Assembly: GCA_014155875.1 (NCBI GenBank)
Contig: JACEFZ010018349.1
Coordinates: 682,001 to 746,000 of the forward strand
Direction of reading: 5' to 3'
DNA: 64,000 nt
Origin: Cepaea nemoralis
Taxonomy: Eukaryota; Mollusca; Gastropoda; Stylommatophora; Helicidae
This document shows positions 1 through 11,159 of this stretch, piece after piece. The notes under the pieces were generated by a model. The model was not told the DNA's origin, did no database searches, and saw nothing but the letters and a program-made list of their open reading frames with translations. How positions within the stretch are numbered: the stretch's first letter is position 1; each line of letters starts with the position of its first letter. Position numbers and translations under genes: made by a program.

Positions 1-480
1 CCATCCCACATCCCACTGTAGAGTACCCGGAAACGACAGAGCTGATCAATTGGCTAAGGAAGGAGCCAAAGAAGAACAGCCTGATGTGCCCGTTACATAC
101 CACCAAAAGAAAAGAATGATCAAATCAGTCAGAAAGCCACCAAAACCTGCTCAAGATGACTACCACGTTATGGATAGACCAGAACAAGTCATTATTCTGC
201 GCCTCAGAACAGGACACAATAGATTACGCAACCACATGTATACAAAATTCAAGATTGGTGAAACAGCCATGTGCACATGTGGATTGGCGTCGCAGACAGC
301 AGAGCACATACTCCAAGACTGCCCAAAATATAACATATCTAGGCAAACCTTCTGGCCTAGAGAGACAACAGTGGAAGATAAACTCTATGGACCGCTGTGT
401 GAACTGAAAAAGACAGTTCAATTCATACAAGAGACAGCATTGCAGTTATAGACATATTTCAAGCGAACGAAAGAAGAAGA
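1..480 (+). mobile_element. LINE-R 3' end (RNase H-type non-LTR retrotransposon, 5'-truncated by window edge)
   Basis: An open frame at 50-451 encodes 133 residues with the C-terminal signature of RNase H-bearing LINEs: a LRTGHNRLRNHMYTKF stretch, then a Cys-x-Cys...His...Cys motif (CTCG...AEHILQDCPKY). A stop follows. About 20 bp later there is an AAGAAGAAGAAG tail at 467-479, preceded by GCGAACGA. Upstream sequence runs off the window. Related copies lie at 12155-12440, 13455-13745, 33636-35295 and 38870-40010. It is a fragment of a mobile element and not a host gene. Confidence 0.8.
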
Positions 481-1669
481 AGAAGCCTGGGCAGCAGGCT
501 CATCAGTCTGATATTTTCAACTTCCTTGTGTACACGGCTCCAAGGTTTTTGCCATCCTTCCAGAAGGCTAGATATGCGATCCACTACTTGAAAATCAATG
601 AGTATACTGTCCTGTTCTCATTTTGTACCCCCACATAAATCAAAACAGTCTGTTTGAGGCGAGCGACATAAATTTAAGTCACTCTACCCCCAAGATTACA
701 TGAGATGACCAATTACCTCCCATTAAATTTCTTCTTGGTTCATGCTGAAATAACATCTACCATGTAAAGTCTGCATATCTTAGTTTTCCCTCACCATGAA
801 ACAAACCCAATGATGACCCCCACTTGAAAACTGGTCACGAAAATCAATAACTGATGCAAAAACAAGCTAAACTGAATGTTAACAAATGTCACTGACATTA
901 CAGGAGCCGGGGCTCCAGCTGTCATCATTACTTCATGTGGTACATGGAGTTCATCAACTGGCTTTTTTTTCCTGATCTCACTTTGGTGAAAGTAACAATA
1001 TCCAGATATCAGTAGGATATTAATTAGGTACCTACCTTTTTAGATAGCAATGTAGACAAAGACTGGAGAACAGATATAGGAAATTAAGAATCTAAAAGGC
1101 AAGACGAGCTTTTATAGCACTAGGCAGAAGACTGCCGTGCGTTGGGTTTTTTATAAAATGGTATGAGTGCCGGTCGTTTAGAAAACAGTGGCAAACTACT
1201 GAACGTAAACTTGCCAATAAATCACAAACAGCCAAAAAATGCTGGGGTTGGCTGCGAGGTCCTGTAAAGGATATGCAACTAATTTTTCAACATAGATTAA
1301 ATTTAGCACCAACCTTATATTCAATTCTAATATTGACTAAGTACCACTATGTGCATCCAAACACAGAACGACTAAAGGATTATAAATAAACTTCAAACAT
1401 TCACTTATTGTTGCTTGTGCAAATTACAAACACTAAACTGGTATGACAGAATCACCAATGTCATGGACAGGAACTAAACAAATACCAGTGAACCACGAGG
1501 AAGACAAGACGCTGGCACTGAACAAGGCATACACAGAGAGCTGGACGCTCAAAGCGGGGGAGGTTCAACAGTCCTGTCAGGATATGTACAAAGCAGTGAG
1601 CTGTGGTTGGGTTATGTTCAGGTTAAATAAATGTCTGAAACTGAACAACAAATACAATCAGCTACTGAC
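481..1669. other. Gene-free stretch with a partial SINE-B
   Basis: No exon was recognised here. Positions 1146-1280 are the 3' two thirds of a plus-orientation SINE-B (GTATGAGTGCCGGTCG to the AAGGATATGCAACTAA end). The last HMGB exon, for the acidic tail, would be expected in this stretch or beyond the window edge. I see no run of GAA/GAT codons on the minus strand that would encode it. Confidence 0.5.
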
Positions 1670-1838
1670 CCTTTCATATCTGGCTTTATCTTCCAGGGCC
1701 AACTGTTCAAACTTTGGTTTGTTGGGACACACCTCCCATTTTTTGCCGAGCTCTTTGGCGACATCAGCAACACCTATGCCTGGGTTGGCTGCACGTACAG
1801 TTGGACGCTCTTCAGCACAGAAAAAGAAAAAGGCTGAC
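1670..1838 (-). CDS. HMGB: HMGB-like protein, box B exon
   Basis: This is the third visible coding exon, 56 codons after one split codon. It encodes SAFFFFCAEERP...GVADVAKELGKKW...EDKARYER, the body of the second HMG box, which binds and bends DNA in the nucleus. The acceptor on the minus strand is ttcttttcag before GTCAGCC. Joined to the previous exon it restores the reading frame exactly, giving the family-typical AL-SAFF transition. The donor at the far end is GTCAGT after AGG. The ER sequence at the exon end corresponds to helix 3 of box B, where vertebrate HMGB genes also carry an intron. The remainder of helix 3, the basic linker and the acidic tail should follow at lower coordinates but were not found. 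The 55-bp minisatellite lies in the intron between this exon and the previous one. Confidence 0.88.
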
Positions 1839-2029
1839 CTGAAAAGAAATAACACAAATATGCAATTCTTGTGACCTTTTCAATGTTTTGTGGAAGATTT
1901 ACATTTGTTTATAACAGTGTAATAACAGACACATTTTTTTAAAACAATACAGACAGTCACAGATATCTGTAGAAATACTCTTTTAAAAAAAAAAACAGTA
2001 GGTAAAGGACCTTTTTCCCCACATGCCTT

Positions 2030-3425
2030 GAGGCTAGCTAGCTCCATATTTGTACAGATCAAACAGCACTCACGGGGTCATGTGGCCAATAGCTAGCTCC
2101 ATATTTGTACAGATCACACAGCACTCACGGGGTCATGTGTCCAATAGCTAGCTCCGTATTTGTACAGATCAAACAGCACTCACGGGGTCATGTGTCCAAT
2201 AGCTAGCTCCGTATTTGTACAGATCACACAGCACTCACGGGGTCATGTGTCCAATAGCTAGCTCCATATTTTTACAGATCACACAGCATTCACGGGGTCA
2301 TGTGGCCAATAGCTAGCTCCATATTTGTACAGATCAAACAGCACTCGGGGGGTCATGTGGCCAATAGCTAGCTCCATATTTGTACAGATCACACAGCACT
2401 CACGGGGTCATGTGGTCAATAGCTAGCTCCATATTTGTACAGATCACACAGCACTCAGGGGGCCATGTGGTCAATAGCTAGCTCCGTATTTGTACAGATC
2501 ACACAGCACTCAGGGGGCCATGTGGTCAATAGCTAGCTCCATATTTGTACAGATCACACAGCACTCACGGGGTCATGTGGCCAATAGCTAGCTCCATATT
2601 TGTACAGATCACACAGCACTCAGGGGGCCATGTGGTCAATAGCTAGCTCCGTATTTGTACAGATCACACAGCACTCAGGGGGCCATGTGGTCAATAGCTA
2701 GCTCTATATTTGTACAGATCACACAGCACTCGGGGGGTCATGTGGCCAATAGCTAGCTGCATATTTGTACAGATCACACAGCATTCACGGAGTCATGTGG
2801 CCAATAGCTAGCTCCGTATTTGTACAGATCACACAGCACTCGGGGGGTCATGTGGTCAATAGCTAGCTCCATATTTGTACAGATCAAACAGCATTCACGG
2901 GGTCATGTGGCCAATAGCTAGCTCCATATTTGTACAGATCAAACAGCACTCGGGGGGTCATGTGGCCAATAGCTAGCTCCATATTTGTACAGATCACACA
3001 GCACTCAGGGGGCCATGTGGTCAATAGCTAGCTCCGTATTTGTACAGATCACACAGCACTCAGGGGGCCATGTGGTCAATAGCTAGTTCTATATTTGTAC
3101 AGATCAAACAGCACTCGGGGGGTCATGTGGCCAATAGCTAGCTCCATATTTGTACAGATCACACAGCACTCACGGGTCATGTGGCCAATGGCTTGCCTGC
3201 CACCCTTGAGGTTAGCTAGCTCCGTATTTGTACAGATCACACAGCATTCATTCACGGGGCCATGTGGCCAATAGCTTGCCTGCCACCCTTGAGGTTAGCT
3301 AGCTCCGTATTTGCACAGATCACACAGCACTCACGGGGTCATGTGGCCAATAGCTAGCTCCATATTTGCACAGATCACACAGCATTCACAGGGTCATGTG
3401 GCCAATAGCTTGCCTGCCACCCTTA
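2030..3425. repeat. 55-bp minisatellite in HMGB intron
   Basis: About 25 head-to-tail copies of a 55-bp unit containing AGCTAGCTCC, TATTTGTACAGATCACACAG and GGGGTCATGTGGCCAAT. Units differ at a few fixed positions: ATATTT or GTATTT, CACGG or CAGGG or CGGGG, GGTCATG or GGCCATG, and CCAAT or TCAAT. The right end also has copies of an extra GCTTGCCTGCCACCCTTGAG segment. A related CCTTGAGGCTAGC segment marks the left edge, so the array may have grown from a longer unit. Confidence 0.92.
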
Positions 3426-3996
3426 CATCCCAGGATATGTCCTGGCACACAGGATTACGTTGGGTTGAGTTCGGATCCCTGGCCATTCATTATTAAAGAA
3501 CGCATTGATACAAATTTGAGCGCATGATCACAGAGCTGGCAGACAAGCGTGTTAGCCACTGTGCTAACGCAGCTCCCAAATGCAGCACAGTGTGGCATGA
3601 TCATTTGTACAATAATGTCAAAGAGTGGGGGTCATGAACCTCTGGTGATACCATTGAGCCTATCAAGGCTGCCATTCTAGAGTATTTGTTAAAGACTACA
3701 TGGCAAGTAAACAATGGTACATGAATGAAAGCTTATGTGGGGAGATCCTCAGTAAGGATGTAAAGGGGTACTAAAAATTAGAGTAGCCTTAATGTACAAC
3801 ATACAATGCTCATGTTGAATAAGAAAAGACAAAGATCAGCAAGACATGGGAAGTAACAACAGACCAAAACCAGAACACAATAAATTATAAAAACTAACAT
3901 AACATGATGACAGATGGTCATCAGAAACAGAATGCAAAGAAAGTTACTAGGGTATACATCAAAGTGATTAGACAAGACAGTAAGACACAAACTTAC
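3426..3996. other. HMGB intron remainder; SINE-like sequence
   Basis: Positions 3430-3600 carry a GTTAGCCACTGTGCTAACGC stretch and a TTGAGTTCGGATCCC box-B-like motif, suggesting the remains of a tRNA-derived SINE. No coding exon was recognised between here and 3997. Confidence 0.35.
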
Positions 3997-4148
3997 AAAG
4001 CTCTTTTTGGTGCATTTGGATCTTTTGTTCGTTTCCTCTTTTTAGTCTGACCTCCCACTGGTACATAGGATGACATCTCTCTTTCATATCTGGCTTTATC
4101 TCTTTCTGCCATGTCTTCAAATCGTTTCTTCTCTTTGGGAGTCATCTC
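3997..4148 (-). CDS. HMGB: HMGB-like protein, exon for box A helix 3 and linker
   Basis: Second visible coding exon, 50 codons plus two bases. It starts with [20 protein letters not shown], the end of box A. It ends in a basic linker ([16 protein letters not shown]) that leads into box B and is typical of HMGB nuclear-localisation and DNA-contact sequence. Splice sites on the minus strand are clear: tttttgcag before GAGATGACT and GTAAGT after GCTTT. The phase is 0 at the start and 2 at the end, matching the neighbouring exons. KDPNAPKR is a near-invariant HMGB linker signature. The intron to the first coding exon (4149-6133) holds LINE, SINE-B and element D insertions. Confidence 0.93.
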
Positions 4149-4272
4149 CTGCAAAAAAGAATGTGCATGGTCACCTCTGCACTGACTATTTAACAAACAC
4201 ATAAATGCAATTGTTAGCTGCTTTTCATGGACACTGTGGCAAGAGACTGACAGAAATGGACACAATAAATAT

Positions 4273-4575
4273 TTATTCATTCATCATGTGCCATGCCGAT
4301 AAACGTGGGCGGCCATCTCACACGATCACCTGAATCGTGGATCAGCTCAGTGTTCTTGTCCTGACCATAGCACGTGGCAAAGCCATCCAGGTACTTACTT
4401 CTCTGCCTTCCCCTTGCTCTTGCCAGTTGTCATCTAGTTCTCCAATTTATTTCTTCTCATAACGTGGCCAAAAAATATTAACTGTCTACGTCTAATTTCT
4501 CTAATCAGTACACGCTTTTCATTTGTTTCTTGAAGGACTTGCTTACCTCTCTTCTCCATGAGTTTTTAATGTCTT
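4273..4575 (-). mobile_element. RTE-like LINE 3' end fragment
   Basis: Closely resembles the 3' part of the RTE-like copy at 59784-60765: ATCATGTGCCATGC, GTGGATCAGCTCAGTGTTC and AAGCCATCCAGGTA. On the minus strand it corresponds to the C-terminal region after the LFGH motif. The left edge has an ATTCATTCAT simple tail, equivalent to the ATCAATCAATCA tail of the other copy. The element is 5'-truncated. Confidence 0.75.
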
Positions 4576-4956
4576 TCTCTATTTCTTTTGCCCTGGGACT
4601 TCCTGACTAAGGCTTTTCTAGTTATACTATTCTCAAGTTTTCTGAATTTATGGTCTATCCAGCATCAGTGTCTTTTCTTTACCTCTAGGTTTATTGCTAT
4701 TTGTCTAGTTCTCTCATTGAGCTCCACATTGGTGATTTTGTCATACCATTTTCTTCCTTCTATTTTGCACAAGCACCAATTAGTTAATCTTTGTAGTTTG
4801 TAATCTTTTTTGTTGTTCTCCCTATTTCCTATACATACAAGCAGTATTCATTTAACATTAGAATACAGATTCTAAGTTTTGTGCTAAGTTTTAATTTCTT
4901 TTGAATTCTACAAATTTCCCAGTGTTATAAAAGTACTGTATTCTTATTCTGATATC
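4576..4956 (-). mobile_element. RTE-like LINE fragment, second family
   Basis: Shares long stretches with 25915-26150 (TAAGTTT(G/T)GTGCTAAGTTT and TCTTTATCTGTTC) and with 50437-50990. It is broken by SINE-B at 4968 and resumes at about 5209. No open frame of note remains. Confidence 0.6.
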
Positions 4957-4967
4957 TTTATCTGTTC

Positions 4968-5197
4968 GACTCAGTGACGAAGGGGTTACGGACGCAATTC
5001 GTAATCTTGCATACTACGTTCGAAACGCAGCTGTGGGCGATTTGGATTTTGCGTTCGTTTCCATGTAATGGTACGAGTGTCGGTCGTTCAGAAAGCAAAG
5101 GCAAACTACTGAACATAAACTTGCCCAGGGCATCACAAACTGCCAAAAATTGCTGGGGTTGACTGCTATGTCATGTAAAGGATATGCAACTAACATT
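4968..5197 (+). mobile_element. SINE-B, complete, with 11-bp target-site duplication
   Basis: 230-bp tRNA-like SINE. The box A-like segment is GTGACGAAGGGGTTACGGAC and the box B-like segment is TACGTTCGAAACGCAGC. The body has CCGGTCGTTCAGAAAGC and the end is GTAAAGGATATGCAACTAAC. It is flanked by exact TTTATCTGTTC duplications at 4957-4967 and 5198-5208. Confidence 0.88.
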
Positions 5198-5249
5198 TTT
5201 ATCTGTTCCACCCCTCTTGTAATTGATGTCAGCTCCTGGAGAGCTTGAT

Positions 5250-5905
5250 GCTTCTTCTTCTTCTGCGTTCATCCAGTTTTTTTTTTTTCCGGACGTGATT
5301 GCATTGTGCCTGTTTACAGCAGAGCTGCGTTCTTGCGCCGTTAGGTCGACACATCAGACTTCTGCGGGCATTTGTTGACCAGGTTAACCTTCCCGGGGGT
5401 TTCTTAAGACGTTTGACTCTCACTGTTGTGGTGTTATCCCCCATCCTAGCTGGCCCATATAGAACAGCCAAAGACATCCTGGTCAGCCCTCAAGGGAAGG
5501 CAGGGGCAGACCATGGGCATTCCCCGCCATCCAAGGAGGCTTCCATACTTGCAGAGCCGACACATAGCGCTCTGGTACTGGGCTCACCCAAGGAATCATC
5601 ACGTCCTGCACATGGCTGCTTAGCCTCACTTCCGTATATTGGGCCTTACTTTCACCATAGGCTGTTCTTCCGGAAACCAGAAGAATGCAGTCTGCAGATG
5701 ACATCCACACAGTGAGCTTTCGATTCGGATTTTCCACGTAATGGATTTGCTATCCAAGCAATATTCCATTTCGTGCCACTAGGACACTTTTTCCACCTTT
5801 CATGACGCCCACACAGTGAGCTTTTGATTCGGACTTTCCACGTAATGGATTTGCTATCCAAGCAATATTCCATTTCATGCCCTTGGGACGCTTTTGTAAC
5901 CGACA
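5250..5905 (-). mobile_element. Element D copy, 5'-truncated, with internal duplication
   Basis: Starts on the plus strand with CTTCTTCTTCTTCTGCGTTC, the reverse complement of the (AAG)n 3' tail. It follows the D consensus (GCAGAGCTGCG, CCGACACATAGCGCTCTGG). A segment beginning CACACAGTGAGCTTT occurs twice in tandem, about 100 bp apart (5707-5808 and 5809-5905). The small overlapping ORFs here are not conserved genes. Confidence 0.8.
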
Positions 5906-6133
5906 TACCTGTGGTATGAAGTGTGGCATTCTAAATAGACCTTGATGCAATCATGTGGTATTTAATTTCAGCTGTTAACTAGAGCACAGTTTACATAAAA
6001 TCTGCTCAAACCCTGATCACATTACCCCAGTCATGTATGTAACTGCAGATTTTTACTAAGCATAAAAACATCATTCATATTAATACAATTGTGTTATAAA
6101 TAAGAACAAGACACAGAGCATAAATAAATATAC

Positions 6134-6286
6134 CTTCCATTTCTCTGCACACTTTTTGGTGAATTCTGCAAATACAACTGTATCATTGGGATGCTTCTTC
6201 TTATGCTCCTCCCGACACGTTTGCACAAAGAATGCATAAGATGACATTCTGCCTTTAGGTTTTCCGTCATTGTCTTTTTTACCCAT
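6134..6286 (-). CDS. HMGB: HMGB-like protein, first coding exon (box A)
   Basis: Encodes the N-terminus of a high-mobility-group B protein, a nuclear architectural factor that bends DNA. The 51 codons begin [20 protein letters not shown] and continue through [15 protein letters not shown] to KKCAEKWK, the first two helices of HMG box A. The start at 6286-6284 is the only ATG in place, and MGKK is the usual HMGB beginning. The two box A cysteines that form the redox-sensitive pair in vertebrate HMGB1 are present (C24, C46), as is a Phe at position 39 near the intercalating site. The donor is AAG/GTATAT. Upstream, ttttgcttacag at 6316 gives a good acceptor, so this exon probably runs to 6315 with a short 5' UTR and an earlier non-coding exon. 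Confidence 0.93.
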
Positions 6287-6372
6287 GATTTCAGGCAAGG
6301 ATCTTGATTATTACTCTGTAAGCAAAAGTGACATGTTTAGTGACTTATCGAAACAAAATTCAGTCCATTCAC

Positions 6373-6740
6373 TACTATAAATAGTATGTATGGACTACGC
6401 TTGAGTTCAAAGCGAGTGAGCACACACAAAAAAGCTGATTTATCATCTAAACAGAGCACATTAAGTAAATGAAGAACACAGTATAAGAAGACCATCAGGA
6501 GGTCAGCATGGCTGAATGGATAATAGCGCACATTCTTTAACATCCGGTGTGCTGATGCTGAGGTAAGGGGTTGAATTCCCTACACTGGACAGTTGGACTA
6601 AAATGTTGACTTCTCAGTCCTAGATTTGGGGATGTAAATTACAAGTTTCTCTGAAGTCTGAGTGAGTTCACCTGCCTAGTAATGTGTATGGGCTACGCTT
6701 GAGTTCAAAGCAAGCGAGCGCAAAAAAAAAAAAAAAAAAC
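6373..6740 (+). mobile_element. SINE-A copy (6501-6740) preceded by a SINE-A 3' scrap (6373-6430)
   Basis: The 5' head is GGTCAGCATGGCTGAATGGA with a box B-like AAGGGGTTGAATTCCC. The middle is TTGGACTAAAATGTTGACTT and the end is GAGTTCAAAGCAAGCGAGCG followed by about 18 A. The scrap at 6373-6430 carries only the 3' terminal part. It lies upstream of the first coding HMGB exon, in its 5' intron or leader. Confidence 0.8.
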
Positions 6741-7156
6741 ATTCATTCTTTGAACATGCCATGGGGAAGACCTATAGAGAAAATGATAGCACTGTTAAGA
6801 CATGGAGAAATATCTTTAGAATTAATGGCAATGCTCGAGACAGGAGGCTGTGGACAAACACAATGGATGACCTGCATCATATTGCTTAGCATAAGAAGAA
6901 AGAGAAAGTAGCAAACAGAGAAGTGCTAACCACTCATGGATGAGTAGATTTTTTAAAACTATGAGTGACTAGTGAAATATTTTGATTCTCATATGATTTT
7001 CCCCCCCAATTTTCTGTCAGAACAGCCATGGTTATAAATTGGGGACTATTAACTACAAATTACCTTTTTAAATTTGTAACATCATAAAAGGAGTTACTTT
7101 GCACTACTTTGTCAAGTTTATGGCATCTGATTTCTACAAACATTTTTTACTGTACT
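6741..7156. other. No gene recognised
   Basis: Positions 6760-6905 resemble the degraded tail region of an RTE-like LINE on the plus strand, but the match is weak. The rest is AT-rich and without recognisable content. Confidence 0.35.
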
Positions 7157-7256
7157 AGTCTTAAGATTTATGGCAGTCCTTGGTCATGATACATGTTTTC
7201 CTGTCCTAGTCTTAAGATTTATGGCAGTCCTTGGTCATGATACATGTTTTTGGAGA
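7157..7256. repeat. 50-bp tandem duplication
   Basis: TAGTCTTAAGATTTATGGCA through TGATACATGTTTT occurs twice in succession with almost no differences, which suggests a recent local duplication. Confidence 0.85.
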
Positions 7257-7460
7257 TCGCAAAATGTGGAGAAGCATGATCATCACACCAGTCGACAAGA
7301 CAATTAAATCTTTGACTGTTCAGGCTACCAGGAAGGCAGCAGGTGTTTGTGCTATTATTAGTATTGGAACTCGTCACTGGCTGTTGAAGGTGAGAATGGC
7401 ACACGTATGGGAATGTTCTGAGTACTGTGTTGTCAGTTCTAGACTACACTTAATTTAAAT
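7257..7460 (+). mobile_element. LINE-I 3' end relic
   Basis: The reading GVCAIISIGTRHWLLKVRM...VWECSEYC matches the C-terminus of the better copy ending at 48431 (GTISVGTLRWLLRMG...LWECPECCDVGS). It has diverged and lost its upstream part. Confidence 0.65.
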
Positions 7461-7499
7461 GATTCTCCCTTTGTTGTTAAAACACATTCATTTGAATGT

Positions 7500-7690
7500 G
7501 TTTGAATCCCCTTTGATGCCAGATTTTTTTTTACCTGGGTTCCCATGTTGACCCAATTTAAAATGGGCACTAAAACAATTTTCTGGGAAGTAAAGGCATC
7601 CCGCATATATTTACCACATCACCCATCAAGTGCTGATTGGTAAAAAAAAAATGGCTAGGACCATATTCCCAATAACCTAAAGGGGTCAAA
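7500..7690 (+). mobile_element. SINE-C 3' body fragment
   Basis: Has CCTGGGTTCCCATGTTGACC, TAAAATGGGCACTAAAA, GGGAAGTAAAGGCATC and ACCACATCACCCATCAAGTG, in the same order as the SINE-C copies at 32315 and 58772. Confidence 0.6.
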
Positions 7691-8112
7691 ATGGGATTCT
7701 GTAAGTTTGTTTATTTTTAAACTGAGGCTACACTATGTTAACTGCTAGACACCGAAGCGCTAACAGTTATTCTTCCTAGTGCAGAATCATCATTGCATAG
7801 TGCAGATATACTCATCTGTCAGGCAGGGTCTGCCAAGTTGGAAAAGGACCATGTTCAAATCTACCACCTAGCTTCTTTTTTAATTTAACCTTTTACAAGG
7901 CACAGCGGCCAAAAACATCTTTAATATCGAACTGGCAAAACGGCCGAAAGCGACCAGTGACAACTAATCACAAGACTTTGCGAGACTACCCATTGTTTAC
8001 GTCCGGTGTTGTCGATAACTTGATAACGTGGGCAGCCATTTCCAAGCGTTTTCTTTAAATTTGATCGGATTTTAAAGATAGTTTTTGGCGTTTTTATGCT
8101 TTGTTTTACAAA
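7691..8112. other. No gene; degraded tRNA-like sequence
   Basis: A CACCGAAGCGCTAACAGTTA and GGCAGGGTCTGCCAAGTTGG stretch near 7750-7860 looks like a worn SINE head. The 7900-8110 part has more CG dinucleotides than its surroundings. No exon was recognised. Confidence 0.3.
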
Positions 8113-8196
8113 ATGGATTTCAACAATTCTTCAAGTGATAGCGGAGATTTCACTGGGTTCAATTTAAGTGACATTGAAGTGCACGAAGTTGACTGA
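8113..8196 (+). other. 27-codon ORF of unknown meaning
   Basis: An ATG opens 27 codons beginning MDFNNSSSDSGDFTGF and ends at TGA. The Ser/Asp/Phe-rich acidic start resembles the first residues of some transposase-like proteins, but it is too short to classify. It follows a locally CG-richer segment, so it could be the first exon of a decayed element. Confidence 0.2.
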
Positions 8197-10311
8197 ATCA
8201 GAGCTAGATATCAAGAGATATCCAGCATAAGCAGTGTACACTACACACTTCGGATCTCTCCGAGACTTTTACAAACAATTCCCATTATTCCTACAATATA
8301 ATAATAGCATAGGAGTTGGGTCCTTTTCCTTATTACATACATTCTTCTTCTGCCTAATTTCCCCCAAATGATCAATGGCTTACAACCAACTCATCCCAAG
8401 ACCTATCTGTAGAGTTGTTCATGAATGAGTTGAAATTTGCAGCTAAAGTTCATCAACAGCCAACCCTCCTTGCCTTGCTTACATCACAGGCTAATTGAAA
8501 TTGTTACTATTTTTTGCTTGCACTAAATTATGGAACCCAGTAATATCAAATGCACGATAGTATATTGATTACTTACAAAACACTATTAGCAAGACAACAC
8601 ATTATTCTGTCTTGGTGATGATCAAAAGTAAAGCCATCAGTTATTCATTCGCAACTGACAACAGTCAACTCAACAGGTATCCTATTTCATGGTAAGGCAT
8701 TAGACAATATATTATTTTCAACATTTGTATATCTCCATCTAGGGTTTCTTATATTTAAATTTTTAATTTGTTTTATTTTATGATACTGATGGGATGGGCT
8801 TTGAAGGCTGGATCTTTCTCATTAATTATATGCTTGCTAGTCTTTCATGAATGAGGCACCCACCCCGCTGGAAAGCATTTTTAGCTTTTAGTCTCTCATT
8901 GGCTGTGCTGGCGTAAATAAATTTAGAACAATTGTGACCACAAAAGTACGAAATTGATGGGGCTTTTTTTTAAAACATTTTATCCAATCCTGATTTAGTA
9001 ATGTATAGCAGATTAGCTGAGTATCACAGAGACTGTGCTACTTTATTTATTAAACGTTTATTTTATTAATCAACACTCAGTCATCTGAAATTTAAATATT
9101 ATAATTATCATAATTATGCTTCACTCACTAGTCCTACTTCGCCTGAAAAAGTTATTACTGACTACTGTTAATGTATTTTGAATCATAATCATTCATTAAT
9201 TAAAATGGTTTATTACTGCCAAGTCATACACACGGAAGATGTGCAAGCAATAATGTTCACAGATCAGCTATTTTGTTCATCTCATCCTACTTTGCTTTCA
9301 CAAAGTTTTCAGTTAGCAGAAAACGCAACAAGCAAGCGGGCTAGTTTTCGCTCAGAAAAAAGCATTTAATGATGTCATACATGATACTACAATATTTTTT
9401 TTAAGTTAAATTGACGTTCATTTTAAACAAACTAGGTCAAAAGAAGGGCTTCATTATTGCATGTCTTTACTAGCTTGACATAACTTGAATAAAATAGAAT
9501 ACTGTGCTAGTGCTACCGGCTCAATCCAACAATATATAGTATAGTGGAAAGGTAAACCAGTCAACACGCGCGTTAAGAACAGATTTACAAACCGAGCGGT
9601 AGACCACAGCACCGCAACCACACCACTATTTCACTACGTCGAATGGCGGCAAGAACCATCAACCACGACAAACTCCCAACTTAAAGCTTTCGAATGTCGG
9701 ATAATCACACTTCTATTTATGAAAAGATATACAAAAATCATCCATTAATATTTTCCTGAAGTTTAGCCATTGACTACACTGTAAGGAATATAATAAATAA
9801 AACGCAATGTATCAGCTCTACCTCCCTATGATTTGCTATGGGAAGTTACAATATTGGGCAGACGTACAGCAGACGGCAATGGAAGCCTGCCTTGCCGCAT
9901 TCACTTAGGCTTAACCACAGTACAGGAATAACGGGCCATGGGTAGAATGTTTTGCGGCTTAACTATTACAAAGCTCTACCACTATATTAGCTATAAACTG
10001 TTGTATTTTGTAACAGAATGGTCAAAGATTACAACTGATATACTTGTAAGGAGTGCGGCGTTACCGAAGTTGTCAAAAATATAATATTAGCGGACGTCAA
10101 TTTTTGACATCTTGTCATTACAAAATCATGGCGTTCCTTCTCTGTGAAAATGAACTCCAGGTGTCAATTTGTCTTTTCGTTTATGGCACTAAAAACAATA
10201 CATAAAACGAAGTAGCCTAAACAAACGTGTACATTATTATTAACAATACGTTGTTTCATATTATTAAACTAGTTTAAGAAAATATACATGAAGGAAACAG
10301 ACGCAACTTAC
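8197..10311. other. Long AT-rich stretch without recognised genes
   Basis: Both strands were read without finding an exon or a clear mobile element. From about 9560 the sequence becomes richer in CG dinucleotides (for example CACGCGCGTTAAG and CTACGTCGAATGGCGGC). This could mark a promoter-proximal region for the minus-strand HMGB gene. Confidence 0.35.
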
Positions 10312-10400
10312 AGCTAATATAAATGCTATACACTCTCCCTATGTGAACAGCCCAGAAATCGACCCACGCCAGAGCGTTTGGTGTCTAGCAGCGGCCTAGT
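10312..10400 (-). promoter_or_regulatory. Candidate HMGB non-coding first exon and promoter
   Basis: On the minus strand, ATATTAGCT is followed by a consensus donor GTAAGT at 10311-10306. The upstream sequence is relatively CG-rich (CGCTCTGGCGTGGGTCG). The acceptor at 6316 requires an upstream exon and vertebrate HMGB1 has a non-coding first exon, so this is a plausible partner. There is no transcript evidence. Confidence 0.25.
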
Positions 10401-10763
10401 TAAGCGACTTTATGAGATCTCATTGGTTGGTTTCGAATTCGCGGGTCACACTCAACCAATCAAATCTGCAGACCTCTGACGTACACAAGGCCCGTCTAGA
10501 ATCCAAACAAATGAGAATCGTTGTAGAAGTCATATGACTTTGTTGTGCTTTTTTAGCGGTGATCAAAACTGCATACATCCCATTTATATTTGTTATGTTG
10601 TTGTTTGTTTTGCTTTTACCAGTATTTTTACTCAATAGATACCGAGGCCCATGAGGAAAGCTAAAAATAGTAGCATTGTAACATACCATACATGTCATAA
10701 GAGGTGATTAAGGATGGTTGATGTGAGGCATGCTACCTAATATCGTAAAAATATGATTTAAAT

Positions 10764-11050
10764 TAGTGGAACTGCGGTAAATCTGAAGAAATGTAAACAC
10801 TATAAAATAACACAACCAAAGTATGCAGCTTTACAGAACAGAATTACACAAACCACAAAACGTTGCGGTGACTAGCCTTAATCAGCAAACAAATACATAC
10901 ACAAAACACAACATATCACGGAGAAGACCCTCCAGTGACTACATTAAGGCATACAATAGGTTGGGAAGAATGAAAAAATGAGAACAATGAAGAAGAAATG
11001 AAAACTTTAAAAAAAATGTTGCTACTTATCTCAGAATCCCAGGCTGTGAT
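10764..11050 (+). repeat. Left arm of a long inverted repeat
   Basis: Pairs with 12445-12712 in reverse complement. Shared blocks include the ACTATAAAATAACAC/TGTTATTTTACA end, GCAGCTTTACAGAACA/GTTCTGTAAAGCT, and TCAGAATCCCAGGCTGTGAT. The left arm extends about 30 bp further out (TTAGTGGAACTGCGGTAAAT) than the right arm. The same terminal sequence makes up the 122-bp foldback at 39327. Confidence 0.75.
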
Positions 11051-11159
11051 TGCTTACCTAGTATCGTTGAATACTTTGCCAAATCCAACAAATCATTAGC
11101 AAATCTACAAATGGCTTTGCATAAGTTGCACGAGCGCCTATACTCCAAAGGGAAAACCA

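Noticed and set aside
2030..3425. Regularly spaced repeats resembling a CRISPR array
   Set aside because: Units are directly adjacent with no unique spacers, and the genome is clearly animal.
5299..5715. 138-codon ORF and the similar 11058-11558 minus-strand ORF
   Set aside because: Both are passages through element D in its antisense direction. Copies are interrupted at different places and show no domain.
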